In this document: one piece after another, positions 1 to 8,761 of the stretch
How positions within the stretch are numbered: position 1 is the first letter of the stretch
Layout: the number at the start of each line of letters is the position of its first letter
Source of the DNA: Maridesulfovibrio sp.
Lineage (GTDB): Bacteria > Desulfobacterota > Desulfovibrionia > Desulfovibrionales > Desulfovibrionaceae
NCBI RefSeq assembly: GCF_963677005.1
Contig: NZ_OY781616.1
Location: 496,001 to 560,000 of the forward strand
DNA length: 64,000 nt
Direction: 5' to 3'
Translations under genes and position numbers: made by a program
Notes under the pieces: model-generated
What the model was told of the DNA's origin: nothing
Databases searched by the model: none
The model's input: only the letters and a program-made list of their open reading frames with translations

Positions 1-1
1 G

Positions 2-259
2 GGTCTTCTTCTTTTCTCCGGGGCTTACATTTCCGTACCTGTTGCGGATGACGGCGCCGGGCTCGTCATGTCCAAATGCGGGGCCTGCCACAGCCTGAAA
101 CGGGTCTGCCGGTCGCTGGGCAGAAAGGATCTGGATGCATGGAAAAAAACGAACAAACGCATGGCTGATATGGGCATGACCGTCAGCGATGCCGAACTGG
201 ACCTGATCAGCAGCTATCTGGCCGGAGCAAAGCCCGGTGAAGGACCGGTCTGTCAGTAG
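2..259 (+). CDS. c-type cytochrome, 3' part of gene
   Basis: The reading frame is open from the window edge, so the N-terminus is missing. It contains one CxxCH haem-attachment motif (CGACH, bases 77-91) and a methionine-rich stretch (MADMGM) that could supply the distal haem ligand, followed by a helix of the kind that ends small class I cytochromes. The residues before the motif (LLLFSGAYISVPVA) look like the end of a signal peptide, so the mature protein would be a periplasmic monohaem cytochrome of about 70 residues. An electron-transfer role follows from the family; the partner is unknown. cutA starts 9 bases after the stop. Confidence 0.75.
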   Translation, partial: GLLLFSGAYISVPVADDGAGLVMSKCGACHSLKRVCRSLGRKDLDAWKKTNKRMADMGMTVSDAELDLISSYLAGAKPGEGPVCQ

Positions 260-268
260 GGGAAGAAA

Positions 269-583
269 ATGTCCGTGGCAATGGTGTACATGACTGCCGG
301 TGACGTTGAGGAAGCACGGCGAATCGGCAGGGAACTTGTTCGGTTACGGCTTGCCGCCTGTGTGAATATCCTCGGCGGAATGGAGTCTATTTATCTCTGG
401 CAGGAGAAGCTGGAAACGGCAGACGAGGTTGTGCTGATTGCCAAAACCGTATCCGAAAAGGTTGAGGAACTGACTGAAACAGTTAAAGAACTTCACAGCT
501 ATGATTGCCCCTGTGTCGTTGCTTTTGAAGCCGACAAGGGCAATGATCAGTTTTTTGAATGGATCGGGAACTGTACAACGTAG
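269..583 (+). CDS. cutA: CutA divalent-cation tolerance protein
   Basis: A 104-residue protein of normal CutA length. The family pattern is visible: an N-terminal strand (AMVYMTAGD), the ACVNI segment, SIYLWQEKLE in place of the usual SIYWWEGKIE, an EVVLIAKT strand and the H-YDCPCVVAF stretch near the C-terminus. CutA proteins form trimers and are linked to copper and other divalent-metal tolerance, though the biochemical role is not settled. The ATG is preceded by a purine-rich GGGGAAGAAA site. It lies just after the cytochrome gene and may be cotranscribed with it. Confidence 0.9.
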   Translation: MSVAMVYMTAGDVEEARRIGRELVRLRLAACVNILGGMESIYLWQEKLETADEVVLIAKTVSEKVEELTETVKELHSYDCPCVVAFEADKGNDQFFEWIGNCTT

Positions 584-718
584 TTTTTCAGTGTGCAGCT
601 TCTTCGTTGACTTTGTCTGCCTGTAAAGCATACTCTCAGCCGCGCGGAAACCGGGCATGCCGGTTCCGCGCGGCATATTTCATACTTAATCAATTCGCAC
701 GACAAGGAGTTTTCTTCG

Positions 719-1651
719 ATGAAAATACTGGTTTCCGGTTCACTTGCCTATGACAGAATCATGAGTTTTCCCGGCAGCTTCGCCGATCATATCCTGCCTG
801 ACAAAATTCATATGCTCAATGTCTGCTTCCTGGTGGACGGACTTGACGAGAGGTTTGGGGGCACTGCCGGAAACATCGCTTACGCCCTTTCCATGCTGAA
901 TGAAGCCCCGGTTATTCTCGGAACCGCCGGGAAGGACTTTGAGGGTTACGAAAAATGGCTGGACGGACACGGCATTACCCGCGAAGGGATAAAGTCTGTG
1001 GACAGCGAGTTTACTGCCGGGGCATACATAACAACCGATAAGTCCGATAACCAGATCACCGGATTCAACCCCGGAGCCATGAAATATTCCTGCGGTTACG
1101 ATTTTTCGGATATCAAAGCAGACGACACTCTGGCTATCGTGTCCCCCGGTAACCTTGATGACATGCAAAATTTCCCCGCTGTGTACCGTGAAAAGGGCGT
1201 TCCTTTCATCTACGATCCCGGCCAGAACATTCCGGCTTTCAGTGGCGAGCAGCTTCTGGACATGATCAGCGGATGCAAAATTCTTGTTTCCAACGACTAC
1301 GAACTTGAAATGATAATGAAGTCCACCGGCAAAACCCGTGATGAGCTTATGGAAATCTGCGATTCCATCATCGTGACCCTTGGTGAAAACGGTTGTCTGG
1401 TTGTGGAAAAGGACGGCGAAACCGCTGTTCCCGCCGCAAAGGCCAAGGAAGTCAAAGATCCCACCGGAGCCGGAGATGCTTTCCGGTCCGGACTTATCAA
1501 AGGGCTCTGCATGGGCAAATCCCTTGCTGAATCCGCTCGTGTCGGGGCTGTCAGCGCCGTTTACTGCGTTGAACAGCTCGGAACTCAGGAACATTCCTAT
1601 ACCGAGGAAGAGTTCTGGGTCCGTTATGAGGAAAATTTCGGTAAGATTTAG
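719..1651 (+). CDS. PfkB-family carbohydrate/nucleoside kinase
   Basis: A 310-residue ribokinase-fold kinase. The N-terminal half carries the GGTAGNIAYALSML substrate-lid region and the C-terminal half the PfkB signature DPTGAGDAFRSG, whose GAGD contains the anion hole and catalytic aspartate. The NDYELEMI segment also fits the family. Members phosphorylate sugars or nucleosides with ATP; overall it resembles bacterial adenosine-kinase-like PfkB proteins, but the substrate cannot be fixed from sequence. An AAGGAG site lies about 10 bases before the ATG. A strong terminator follows, so this is probably a single-gene unit. Confidence 0.88.
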   Translation: MKILVSGSLAYDRIMSFPGSFADHILPDKIHMLNVCFLVDGLDERFGGTAGNIAYALSMLNEAPVILGTAGKDFEGYEKWLDGHGITREGIKSVDSEFTAGAYITTDKSDNQITGFNPGAMKYSCGYDFSDIKADDTLAIVSPGNLDDMQNFPAVYREKGVPFIYDPGQNIPAFSGEQLLDMISGCKILVSNDYELEMIMKSTGKTRDELMEICDSIIVTLGENGCLVVEKDGETAVPAAKAKEVKDPTGAGDAFRSGLIKGLCMGKSLAESARVGAVSAVYCVEQLGTQEHSYTEEEFWVRYEENFGKI

Positions 1652-1680
1652 TCAAAACGCTTTAATCCGACTATATTCCG

Positions 1681-1716
1681 GCGGCGGTTCTGAATTTTCA
1701 GAGCCGCCGCTTTTTT
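1681..1716 (+). terminator. Rho-independent terminator after the PfkB kinase
   Basis: A GC-rich stem with arms GCGGCGG and CCGCCGC, extended inward by TCTGAA/TTCAGA, is followed by six T residues. It lies 30 bases past the PfkB stop codon. Confidence 0.88.
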
Positions 1717-1862
1717 GTTTATCAGTCTGTTGTGTCACGTTTTTTGATTTTATTATTCCCGGCGTGCTTTTTATATTTTTCTGGTGTAGAGTTTTAACTG
1801 ATAATGATATTTTGAATAAAAGATCTGTTGTCATAGCTGGTTGGACCCGGAGGACTCGCATC

Positions 1863-2945
1863 ATGATTGAAATTACCGCCGACATGCTTGAAAGTTATCT
1901 GAAGGAGGCGTTCGGAGACGGAACCGAACTGGTTGATTACGGTGATCTAGGTTATCTGGACAAGCAGGGGATGAAAAAGTTCGGTTACGGCAAACCGCTT
2001 CTTGTCCGGTTCGTTGCGGGCGGAGAAGAACGGGAAACAGTCATCTCAGTCATGAAGGGGGACAACTACGGGCATCAGTTTTATTGGGACAGGGCGGCCA
2101 TACTCATGTTCCAGTATGAGACCTCGGCAAGCCTTTCCCGGCATGTAAAGCCTATGGGAATCGGTTACGTCGGGGCCGACGGCAGCATGCGGCCTGTGAT
2201 CGGGCCCAGGGAGTTTTTCATTCTGAATGAAAAGCTGGAAGGATACGACTATTTTCACGATCTTGATCGCATCCGCAAGGGCGGTTACGAGGACCGTGAC
2301 CGCGAGATGGCCGGAAATCTTGCCGGATGGCTGGCGGAAATTCACGGAACCCGCAAAGATGATTCTCATCTTTATATGCGGCGTATCAGGGACCTGATAG
2401 GTTCCAGCGAGTGTATAATGGGACTTGTGGACGAGGCGTACGCCCATCCCAGTGAATATTTTTCTCGGGACCGGTTTATCAGGCTGGAAAAGAGACTCAT
2501 CGACTGGCGCTGGAAGCTCGCTCATTATACCGGCAGGTTGTGCGCTGTGCACGGCGATTTTCATCCCTGGAATGTTCTGGTGGGCGGGCCGGAGGGTTTC
2601 AGCGTGCTTGACCGCAGCAGGGGCGAATGGGGCGAGGCTGCAGGGGATCTCTGCTGCATGGCCGCCAATTACATCCTGTTCGGTCTTTACGATGATGGCG
2701 GTGTTTCAGAACATTTCCGGACATTATACATGACTCTTTTTGAAAAATATCTTGAGCTTACCGGGGACAGTGAAATACTCGAAGTCATGGGGCCGTTTTT
2801 TGTGTTCAGGGGGTTGGTTATAGCTTCTCCTGTCTGGTATCCGGATCATCCGGTAAAGGTTCGGGAGTCCCTGTTGAGATTTATTGAAAACGTGCTTGAG
2901 GACGAGGTGTTCGATTATGCCAGGTTCGAACGGTATATGCGTTGA
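1863..2945 (+). CDS. APH-fold phosphotransferase family protein
   Basis: A 360-residue protein of the aminoglycoside phosphotransferase / choline kinase fold. The catalytic loop HGDFHPWNVL is at about residue 230, and a VLD-type metal-binding motif follows in place of the usual IDWE. The frame stays open far upstream, but the ATG at 1863 is chosen because it has a GGAGG site about 10 bases upstream and because the upstream frame crosses the PfkB gene and its terminator. The real substrate is unknown; many chromosomal members act on small metabolites, not antibiotics. It overlaps the next gene by 29 bases, which suggests translational coupling with the APS-kinase-like protein. Confidence 0.8.
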   Translation: MIEITADMLESYLKEAFGDGTELVDYGDLGYLDKQGMKKFGYGKPLLVRFVAGGEERETVISVMKGDNYGHQFYWDRAAILMFQYETSASLSRHVKPMGIGYVGADGSMRPVIGPREFFILNEKLEGYDYFHDLDRIRKGGYEDRDREMAGNLAGWLAEIHGTRKDDSHLYMRRIRDLIGSSECIMGLVDEAYAHPSEYFSRDRFIRLEKRLIDWRWKLAHYTGRLCAVHGDFHPWNVLVGGPEGFSVLDRSRGEWGEAAGDLCCMAANYILFGLYDDGGVSEHFRTLYMTLFEKYLELTGDSEILEVMGPFFVFRGLVIASPVWYPDHPVKVRESLLRFIENVLEDEVFDYARFERYMR

Positions 2946-3525
2946 CAGGAACTGGGCGGTCTGGGTTACCGGTCTGCCCGGATGCGGAAAGAGCACTGTT
3001 GCCGCCATGCTGGTATCCGCATTGGAGGCTGAAAGTATATCTGTTGTCCGGCTCAGTATGGACGAACGCAGAAAGCTTTATATCTCCGAGCCGAGGTATA
3101 CGGAAAACGAACGTAACAGGGCCTACGGTCTTTTTGTGGAAGATGCTGTTTCAGTTATAGAATCCGGTCGCTGCGTAGTGCTGGACGCCACTGCGCACAG
3201 GCGGTGCTGGCGCGATAATGCCCGTGGAAAAATTGAATTTTTTGCCGAAGTATATCTGCGCTGTCCGGTAAAGACGGCAATGAAGCGCGAGGCCGGGAGG
3301 CAGCAGGGGCTGGTGATGGCCGGACTGTATGAAAAGGCGCTTGAACGGAAGCGCACGGGAAAGAAATTTCAGGATCTCGGCGAGGTTGTGGGGGTGGATG
3401 TCCGATTCGAGGAAGACCGCAACGCGGAGTGCATTGTGGACACGGACGCGAAGACTCCCGAGCAGGTTTTTGAAGAGGTTTTGGTGGCTCTTGGAAAATG
3501 GCGGAAGATGAACGGCATCTGCTGA
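2917..3525 (+). CDS. adenylylsulfate kinase-like P-loop kinase
   Basis: A 202-residue P-loop kinase. Walker A is GLPGCGKST at about residue 19, in the context WVTGLPGCGKST that is typical of APS kinases (CysC). GLYEKALERKRTGKKF matches the CysC lid GLYxKARxGxI. The substrate segments that normally read DGDxVR and FTGIDSPYE are altered, so a substrate other than adenylylsulfate is possible. The ATG at 2917 is preferred over an in-frame start 33 bases upstream because a GAGG-type site precedes it. Its start lies inside the APH-fold gene. A paired metabolic kinase role is inference. Confidence 0.75.
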   Translation: MPGSNGICVDRNWAVWVTGLPGCGKSTVAAMLVSALEAESISVVRLSMDERRKLYISEPRYTENERNRAYGLFVEDAVSVIESGRCVVLDATAHRRCWRDNARGKIEFFAEVYLRCPVKTAMKREAGRQQGLVMAGLYEKALERKRTGKKFQDLGEVVGVDVRFEEDRNAECIVDTDAKTPEQVFEEVLVALGKWRKMNGIC

Positions 3526-3596
3526 TTTTTATTTAAAATTGTTTTATGGCTATCTCAAGGTGAGTGTTCAACTTAAAAAAACAAAGGGTTTCTGTC

Positions 3597-4055
3597 GTGA
3601 GAAAAATTTTCGTATTGCTTTTCACCGTTACACTGGTAATAGCCGCAGCTTCTGTTTCCTCAGCATCAGAAGAGACCGTGCGCGACCAGATCAAGGATCT
3701 TCTCTTTGAGTACAAGGATGCCTACAATCTCAGAAATTTTGATTCCATAAGGGCTCTGTACACAAAGGACGCGTTGATCACATCCTTTGCCTGCAATTCC
3801 GATAAGGAAGTTCCCTTCAGCGAGTTCAGCGATGATCTGGGGCGGTGTTCAACGTATTGGGTTGAGGGGGCGTTCAAGCTGCGGCTGTTCAAGATTACGA
3901 GTTTTTCGGTTGACGGAGACAAGTGCACGGCCCGTGTGAGTTGGGATTACCGTGACAACAGAAACCGTGGCAAATTCAACCCGACATTCGAGTTTCGGCG
4001 GGTGGGCGGAAAGTGGAAAATTTCCAAAGAGAATTACGGGCGCAAACCAATTTAG
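3597..4055 (+). CDS. secreted NTF2-like (SnoaL-type) protein
   Basis: Predicted as a 152-residue exported protein with a clear signal peptide (RKIFVLLFTVTLVIAAAS...). The mature part begins with a helix (QIKDLLFEYKDAYNLRNFDSIRALY) and ends in strands (GKWKISKENYGR), the pattern of small NTF2/SnoaL-like cone folds. These folds bind ligands or have unrelated enzymatic roles, so no function is assigned. The GTG at 3597 has AAGGG 8 bases upstream; a second GTG at 3564 would add 11 basic residues. A terminator follows, so it is likely monocistronic. Confidence 0.65.
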   Translation: MRKIFVLLFTVTLVIAAASVSSASEETVRDQIKDLLFEYKDAYNLRNFDSIRALYTKDALITSFACNSDKEVPFSEFSDDLGRCSTYWVEGAFKLRLFKITSFSVDGDKCTARVSWDYRDNRNRGKFNPTFEFRRVGGKWKISKENYGRKPI

Positions 4056-4084
4056 ATTTTTTGTATAACGTTCTCGGTAAGTGA

Positions 4085-4135
4085 GGGGGAAGGCTGCTTT
4101 CCGGTTTCGGAAAAAGCGGGCTTCCCCTTTCTTTG
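4085..4135 (+). terminator. Rho-independent terminator
   Basis: A long imperfect stem (GGGGAAG ... CTTCCCC with an inner GCTTTCCG/CGGAAAAAGC pairing) is followed by TTTCTTT. It separates the secreted NTF2-like gene from miaB. Confidence 0.75.
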
Positions 4136-4200
4136 ATTATTCGCCCGAACCGTTGTGTGCCGGGGTTTACCGCCGGATGGATATGGAGTAAGTGCGGGGT

Positions 4201-5577
4201 ATGAAATTTACGGTACTAACATTTGGTTGTCAGATGAACGTTCATGATTCCGACTGGCTCATAAGGGCCATGGAGAGCCGCGGGTGGCGGGCTGTCGAGG
4301 AATCTGAAGCAAATATATTTATTATCAACACCTGCTCCGTGCGGGAAAAACCGGAACAGAAAGTCTACAGTGTGCTGGGAAGGCTGGCTCCTTTATGCAA
4401 AAATCCCGGTGAGTTTGTAGCCATAGGCGGTTGCGTTGCCCAGCAGATCGGCAAAGGATTCATGGAGAAATTCCCCCATGTTCGGCTTGTTTTCGGCAGT
4501 GATGGAATTTCCAAGGCGCCTGATGCCTTGGAAGAGCTTGCGGTCGACCATGAAAAGAGTCTTGTCTTGACCGATTTTGTTCCGGAATATCCCGAGCGAA
4601 AAGGGGGCGGGTTTACCGGAAACACCGATCTTGTTCCCTACGGAATCGGGACAGTCCCCGGACAGGCTTTTGTAAACATCATGCAGGGGTGCGACAACTT
4701 CTGCGCCTATTGCATCGTTCCGTACACAAGGGGCCGTCAGAAGTCCCGTTCTTCCTCGGCTGTCATAGATGAATGCCGTTCTCTGGTCGATGCCGGAATC
4801 CGCGAGATAACCCTGCTTGGACAGAACGTGAATAGCTTTGGGCTGGATAAGAAGGGGGCCGACCTGAGTTTTGCGCAGCTTCTTTACGAGATATCTGCCA
4901 TAAAAGGTCTTGAACGGATTCGGTTCACGACTTCCCACCCCAAGGACATTGCGCCTGAAGTTATCCGGGCCTTTGGTGAACTGCCCAATCTGTGCCCGAA
5001 TCTGCACCTGCCGGTTCAGTCCGGTTCCGACCGCATTCTTAAAAAAATGGGCCGTAAGTATGACCGGGCCAGATATCTGGGGATTGTGGCCGGACTGCGC
5101 GAAGTCTGCCCTGAAATTGCTCTTACCACGGATATTATTGTAGGATTCCCCGGTGAAACGGATGAAGATTTCGAGCAGACCATGGATATTATGGAACAGG
5201 TGCGCTACGAAAGCAGCTTTTCCTTTAAATATTCCGACAGGCCCGGAGTCGCAGCAGTAAGGATGCAGCCCAAGGTTGACGAGCAAGTGGCACAAAACAG
5301 ACTTGCTCGCTTGCAGGAAAGGCAAAACCGTATTACTAGAAAAAGTCTAGAGGCCCTTGTTGGGAATGAGATGGTTGTTCTGCTGGAACGTACCAGCAAA
5401 AGACAGGAAGCCGGAGGCGTTGCCTGGCGGGGCAAGGATCCCGGAGGGAGAGTCGTAAACGTGCATTTTGATGGTATGGACGAGGCCGTCAACCTTGCCG
5501 GAAAACTGGTTCGGGTCAAGGTTTCCGAATCGAAGAATCATTCCCTTGTGGGGAGCAGACTGGGGGAACCATGGTAG
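4201..5577 (+). CDS. miaB: tRNA-2-methylthio-N6-dimethylallyladenosine synthase
   Basis: A 458-residue radical-SAM methylthiotransferase that adds a methylthio group to i6A37 of tRNAs reading UNN codons. The order is the UPF0004 domain (TFGCQMN, NTCSVRE and GGCVAQ supply the auxiliary cluster cysteines), the radical-SAM CxxxCxxC motif in GCDNFCAYCIVP, and a C-terminal TRAM domain (GNEMVVLLE ... VNVHF ... VRVKVSESKNHSLVG). The ATG at 4201 is used; a GTG at 4192, 3 bases after GGAG, would add three residues. Its last 7 bases overlap the DUF151 gene, the first step of a tight four-gene run ending with Sir2. Confidence 0.95.
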   Translation: MKFTVLTFGCQMNVHDSDWLIRAMESRGWRAVEESEANIFIINTCSVREKPEQKVYSVLGRLAPLCKNPGEFVAIGGCVAQQIGKGFMEKFPHVRLVFGSDGISKAPDALEELAVDHEKSLVLTDFVPEYPERKGGGFTGNTDLVPYGIGTVPGQAFVNIMQGCDNFCAYCIVPYTRGRQKSRSSSAVIDECRSLVDAGIREITLLGQNVNSFGLDKKGADLSFAQLLYEISAIKGLERIRFTTSHPKDIAPEVIRAFGELPNLCPNLHLPVQSGSDRILKKMGRKYDRARYLGIVAGLREVCPEIALTTDIIVGFPGETDEDFEQTMDIMEQVRYESSFSFKYSDRPGVAAVRMQPKVDEQVAQNRLARLQERQNRITRKSLEALVGNEMVVLLERTSKRQEAGGVAWRGKDPGGRVVNVHFDGMDEAVNLAGKLVRVKVSESKNHSLVGSRLGEPW

Positions 5578-6044
5578 AGGTGCAGGTGTATGGTCTGGCT
5601 GTAGAAAGCGATACCGAGGCCCCGGTGCTGGTGCTCAAAGACGAGTCGACCGGTACCGTGCTGCCTATCTGGATAGGAGCAATGGAGGCAATGGCTATTT
5701 CCATGGTGCTCAACGAAATGTCCTTTCCCCGGCCGATGACTCATGATCTGTTGCTGAGTACCATTGCCACCTTTGGCGGAAAAGTAATCTCTGTGGACAT
5801 TGTGGACATAGAGAAGGGCACTTTTTACGCTGAGATCATTGTGCTCAAGGATGAGGAAACCCTGGCTATCGATGCCCGTCCTTCGGATGCGATTGCGCTG
5901 GCGGTGAGAGCCGATTGTCCTGTGCGGGTAGCGCAGAAGGTTCTGGACGCTGCCGGAACTAAGGATGCGGGCGAGATTGCTAAGAATAAATGGGATGATG
6001 AGCTGGAAGAGCTCTCTCCGGAAGATTACAAATACAAGATGTAG
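5571..6044 (+). CDS. DUF151 bifunctional nuclease family protein
   Basis: A 157-residue protein of the DUF151 family. Family hallmarks are VLPIWIGAMEAMAI, RPMTHDLLLSTI and DARPSDAIALAVRA. Plant members have been described as dual DNase/RNase enzymes; the role in bacteria is not firmly known. An acidic tail (DDELEELSPEDYKYKM) follows the domain. It overlaps the miaB stop by 7 bases, so translational coupling is likely, and the PHP gene starts 7 bases after it. Confidence 0.88.
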   Translation: MVEVQVYGLAVESDTEAPVLVLKDESTGTVLPIWIGAMEAMAISMVLNEMSFPRPMTHDLLLSTIATFGGKVISVDIVDIEKGTFYAEIIVLKDEETLAIDARPSDAIALAVRADCPVRVAQKVLDAAGTKDAGEIAKNKWDDELEELSPEDYKYKM

Positions 6045-6051
6045 GTTCAAG

Positions 6052-6705
6052 GTGATAGATTTTCATACCCATACGGTTTTCAGTGACGGAGAGTTGATTC
6101 CTGCCGAACTGGCCAGGAGGGCTCGTGTTGCCGGGTATCGTGCTCTGGCTATGACGGATCATGCCGACTTGAGTAATGTGGATATAATTCTTGAAAATAT
6201 TCACAGGTTTGCAAAGAAGCATGGGCATTTTTTCGATATTGATGTGTTTGCGGGAGTGGAACTTACTCACGTCCCTCCGGGATTGATAGGTGAAATGACC
6301 GATTATGCCAGAAAGGCAGGGGCTGAAATCGTGGTCTGCCATGGTGAAACCATCGTCGAGCCCGTTGCTGACGGAACCAACCTTGCGGCCATTGAAGCAC
6401 GGGTAGACGTGCTTGCCCATCCGGGGCTCATTACCGAAGTGGAAGTCAAGCTCGCCGCCGAGTACGGAGTCTGTCTTGAAATAACCACCCGCAAGGGCCA
6501 CAGCCTGACAAACGGACATGTGGCGGCGCTGGCCCGCAAACACGGTGCAAAGCTTGTAATCAACAATGACGCACATGCTCCCGGAGATCTCGTAGGGTCG
6601 GATATGCGGCGCAGGATAGCTCTCGGAGCCGGCCTGAGTCTTGAAGAATACAGGCAGGCGGAAGAAAACTCCCGTCAACTGGCTCAGGAGTTAATGAAAC
6701 GCTGA
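6052..6705 (+). CDS. PHP-domain phosphoesterase
   Basis: A 217-residue PHP-superfamily metal hydrolase starting at a GTG. The metal-binding motifs are in order: DFHTHTVFSDGE at the N-terminus, MTDHAD, a GVELTH acidic-histidine site, VVCHGE, LAHPG and NNDAHAP near the C-terminus. Stand-alone PHP proteins of this size act as histidinol-phosphatase-like or nucleotide phosphoesterases; the substrate here is not known. The open frame extends into the previous gene, but homology begins at the GTG. It sits between DUF151 and Sir2 with short gaps, consistent with one operon. Confidence 0.82.
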   Translation: MIDFHTHTVFSDGELIPAELARRARVAGYRALAMTDHADLSNVDIILENIHRFAKKHGHFFDIDVFAGVELTHVPPGLIGEMTDYARKAGAEIVVCHGETIVEPVADGTNLAAIEARVDVLAHPGLITEVEVKLAAEYGVCLEITTRKGHSLTNGHVAALARKHGAKLVINNDAHAPGDLVGSDMRRRIALGAGLSLEEYRQAEENSRQLAQELMKR

Positions 6706-6728
6706 GTCGGCCGGGAAGAGCAGAAAGT

Positions 6729-7466
6729 ATGCAGCGGGAACTGATAGAAGACGCGGCCGGTCGCATAGCCGGAGCAAGATGCGCCATAGCACTGACCGGC
6801 GCGGGAATTTCCGTTGCCAGCGGAATACCTGATTTCCGCAGTCCCGGTGGATTGTGGTCCCGGTATGACCCGGAAGAGGTCGCTTCCATCCGCGCCCTGA
6901 AGAAAGACCCGGAAAAGGTCTGGAAATTTCTGCTTGAAACGGATCGGATGATCAGCCGGGCCAGACCGAATGCGGCTCACGATGCTCTGGCCCGCATGGA
7001 ACGGGAAGGATATCTCAAAGCGGTAATCACTCAGAATATTGATGGATTGCATCAGACGGCAGGGTCTTCCAGAGTAATCGAATTTCACGGTAACTGCCGC
7101 GATTATTATTGCATGGAGTGTTTTCAGGCCTTTGACCGGGCCGGAATTGAAGGCGGCGGGCTGCCGGTAAGGTGCCCCGGATGTTCCGGGATTATTCGGC
7201 CCGATCTTGTGTTCTTCGGTGAGACTATTCCTTCCGATACACACAGGGAAGCCTTTCAGATTGCCGAAGAGGCCGACCTTGTGATTGTGGCCGGAACTTC
7301 CGGAGAGGTTGTGCCTGCGAGCCTCATACCTCCTCTGGTAAAGGATGCCGGAGGGGTGATAATAGAGATAAACAAGTCTCCGTCGGCATATTCTTCGGTC
7401 AGCGATATTTTTATTCAGGGGTCGGTGGAGCGGATTCTGCCGTTGATAGTGCAGAATCTGGGTTGA
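6729..7466 (+). CDS. cobB: Sir2-family NAD-dependent protein deacylase
   Basis: A 245-residue sirtuin. The NAD-binding motif GAGISVASGIPDFRSPGGLW, the catalytic TQNIDGLHQ with HGN, and a Zn-ribbon made of two CxxC pairs (YCMEC and RCPGC) are all present, as is the VPAS segment near the C-terminus. Sirtuins remove acetyl or other acyl groups from lysines, using NAD and releasing nicotinamide; in bacteria they control enzymes such as acetyl-CoA synthetase. Length is normal. It closes the miaB-DUF151-PHP run; tolQ starts 57 bases later. Confidence 0.92.
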   Translation: MQRELIEDAAGRIAGARCAIALTGAGISVASGIPDFRSPGGLWSRYDPEEVASIRALKKDPEKVWKFLLETDRMISRARPNAAHDALARMEREGYLKAVITQNIDGLHQTAGSSRVIEFHGNCRDYYCMECFQAFDRAGIEGGGLPVRCPGCSGIIRPDLVFFGETIPSDTHREAFQIAEEADLVIVAGTSGEVVPASLIPPLVKDAGGVIIEINKSPSAYSSVSDIFIQGSVERILPLIVQNLG

Positions 7467-7523
7467 TAAGTTTTTCAAAGCCTCCCTTTGAGCGGAGGAA
7501 ACTGTAACAAGGGTGCGTGCAGT

Positions 7524-8285
7524 ATGGATTTTTTACCTCAGGGCGGAATTTTCGCCATGCTCGAATCAGCCACGATAGTGGTGAAATGCGTGCTCGGCCT
7601 GCTGGCGTGCATGTCATTGTGGAGCTGGACAATCATTTTCTGGAAAATAATTTCCCTCGGAAGGGCAAGAACCCTCATCCTCAAGGGTAACGACATCATG
7701 GAAGACGCCGATTCCCTTTCTTCCGGACTTACTGCCATCAGCAAGACTCCTGCTTCCCCGCTGAACCGCATCGGTTCCGCGGCTGTGAAGGAGTACAAGG
7801 TGCTGGAGAAGTCGGCGGTCAGCGCCAGTCACAAGCGCCGGCTGATCAAGGATACACTGAGGCGTATCCTGCGCCAGAAAGTAAGTTCCGAAATGAAGAA
7901 GCTTTCCTCTTCGCTTTCCTTTCTTGCAACCTGTGCCAACGGGGCTCCCTTTATCGGACTGTTCGGTACGGTCTGGGGGATCATGCATTCATTTCATTCC
8001 ATCGGTTCGGCCAAGTCGGCTGCTCTTGCCGCTGTTGCTCCGGGGATATCCGAAGCGCTGGTGGCAACTGCCATAGGTCTTGCCGTGGCCATCCCCGCAA
8101 CAATCGCATACAACTTTTTCCTCGGAGTTCTGAACGGGATCGAAACCGAAATGATCAATTTCGCCGGGGCGTTCCTGAACCGTGTAGAGCGTGAGGTTTC
8201 CTGGGTTGAACCCGGCGGCAGGACCGCATCGGCCAAGGCAGCCGTTTCTTCCGACAGGGATTCCACGGAAGCGGAGCAGGAGTAG
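7524..8285 (+). CDS. tolQ: TolQ proton channel subunit (MotA/TolQ/ExbB family)
   Basis: A 253-residue inner-membrane protein. An N-terminal transmembrane helix (TIVVKCVLGLLACMSLWSWTI) is followed by a cytoplasmic loop and two more helices containing the family segment ANGAPFIGLFGTVWGIMHSFHSIG and the second signature GISEALVATAIGLAVAIPATIAYN. With TolR it forms the proton-driven motor of the Tol-Pal system. The ATG at 7524 is preferred to an upstream TTG because AAGGG precedes it and the protein then starts like other TolQ proteins. tolR begins 3 bases after its stop. Confidence 0.92.
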   Translation: MDFLPQGGIFAMLESATIVVKCVLGLLACMSLWSWTIIFWKIISLGRARTLILKGNDIMEDADSLSSGLTAISKTPASPLNRIGSAAVKEYKVLEKSAVSASHKRRLIKDTLRRILRQKVSSEMKKLSSSLSFLATCANGAPFIGLFGTVWGIMHSFHSIGSAKSAALAAVAPGISEALVATAIGLAVAIPATIAYNFFLGVLNGIETEMINFAGAFLNRVEREVSWVEPGGRTASAKAAVSSDRDSTEAEQE

Positions 8286-8288
8286 GCA

Positions 8289-8705
8289 ATGGGCATTTCC
8301 ACAAATAATCGCGGGATGCTCGCAGAGATCAACGTGACGCCCTTTGTGGACGTTATGCTGGTTCTGCTGATCATCTTCATGGTTACCGCCCCGCTCATGA
8401 CTCAGGGGGTGGAGGTTGACCTGCCCCAGACCCGGACTGTCCGCTCCCTGCCTCAGGATAATGAACATCTGGTTCTTTCCATCAACGACAAGGGTGAAAT
8501 CTATCTTGATGAATACAAGGTGTCCTTTGATGAGTTGCAGGGCCACCTTGAGCGGCTGGTTAAAAAACAGAATAAAATGCTTTTTCTGCGGGCAGACAAG
8601 AATGTTGCTTACGGTGAGGTCGTGAAGGTCATGGGAGAAATCAAGGCTGCCGGAATAGATCGTCTCGGAGTTGTTGCCGAACCTACGGAGACGGGAAAGA
8701 AATAA
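8289..8705 (+). CDS. tolR: TolR (ExbD/TolR family)
   Basis: A 138-residue protein with one N-terminal transmembrane helix carrying the essential aspartate (EINVTPFVDVMLVLLIIFMV) and a periplasmic domain with the swapped-dimer pattern (VEVDLPQT ... LSINDKGEIYLDE ... LFLRADKNVAYGEVVKVMGEIKAAGI). It works with TolQ to energise TolA. The 3-base gap to tolQ implies one transcript. Confidence 0.93.
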   Translation: MGISTNNRGMLAEINVTPFVDVMLVLLIIFMVTAPLMTQGVEVDLPQTRTVRSLPQDNEHLVLSINDKGEIYLDEYKVSFDELQGHLERLVKKQNKMLFLRADKNVAYGEVVKVMGEIKAAGIDRLGVVAEPTETGKK

Positions 8706-8761
8706 TTCCGCATTTTGTGTATGGATAAAGTAAAAGGAATTTTACGGGGCTTATTTTATTG

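Noticed and set aside
740..1594. 284-residue minus-strand open frame
   Set aside because: It lies wholly antisense to the PfkB gene, has no family resemblance and lacks a ribosome site.
1380..1862. N-terminal extension of the APH-fold gene
   Set aside because: The frame is open but crosses the PfkB coding region and its terminator; the conserved protein begins at 1863.
4393..5325. 310-residue minus-strand open frame
   Set aside because: Antisense to miaB, whose coding assignment is certain.
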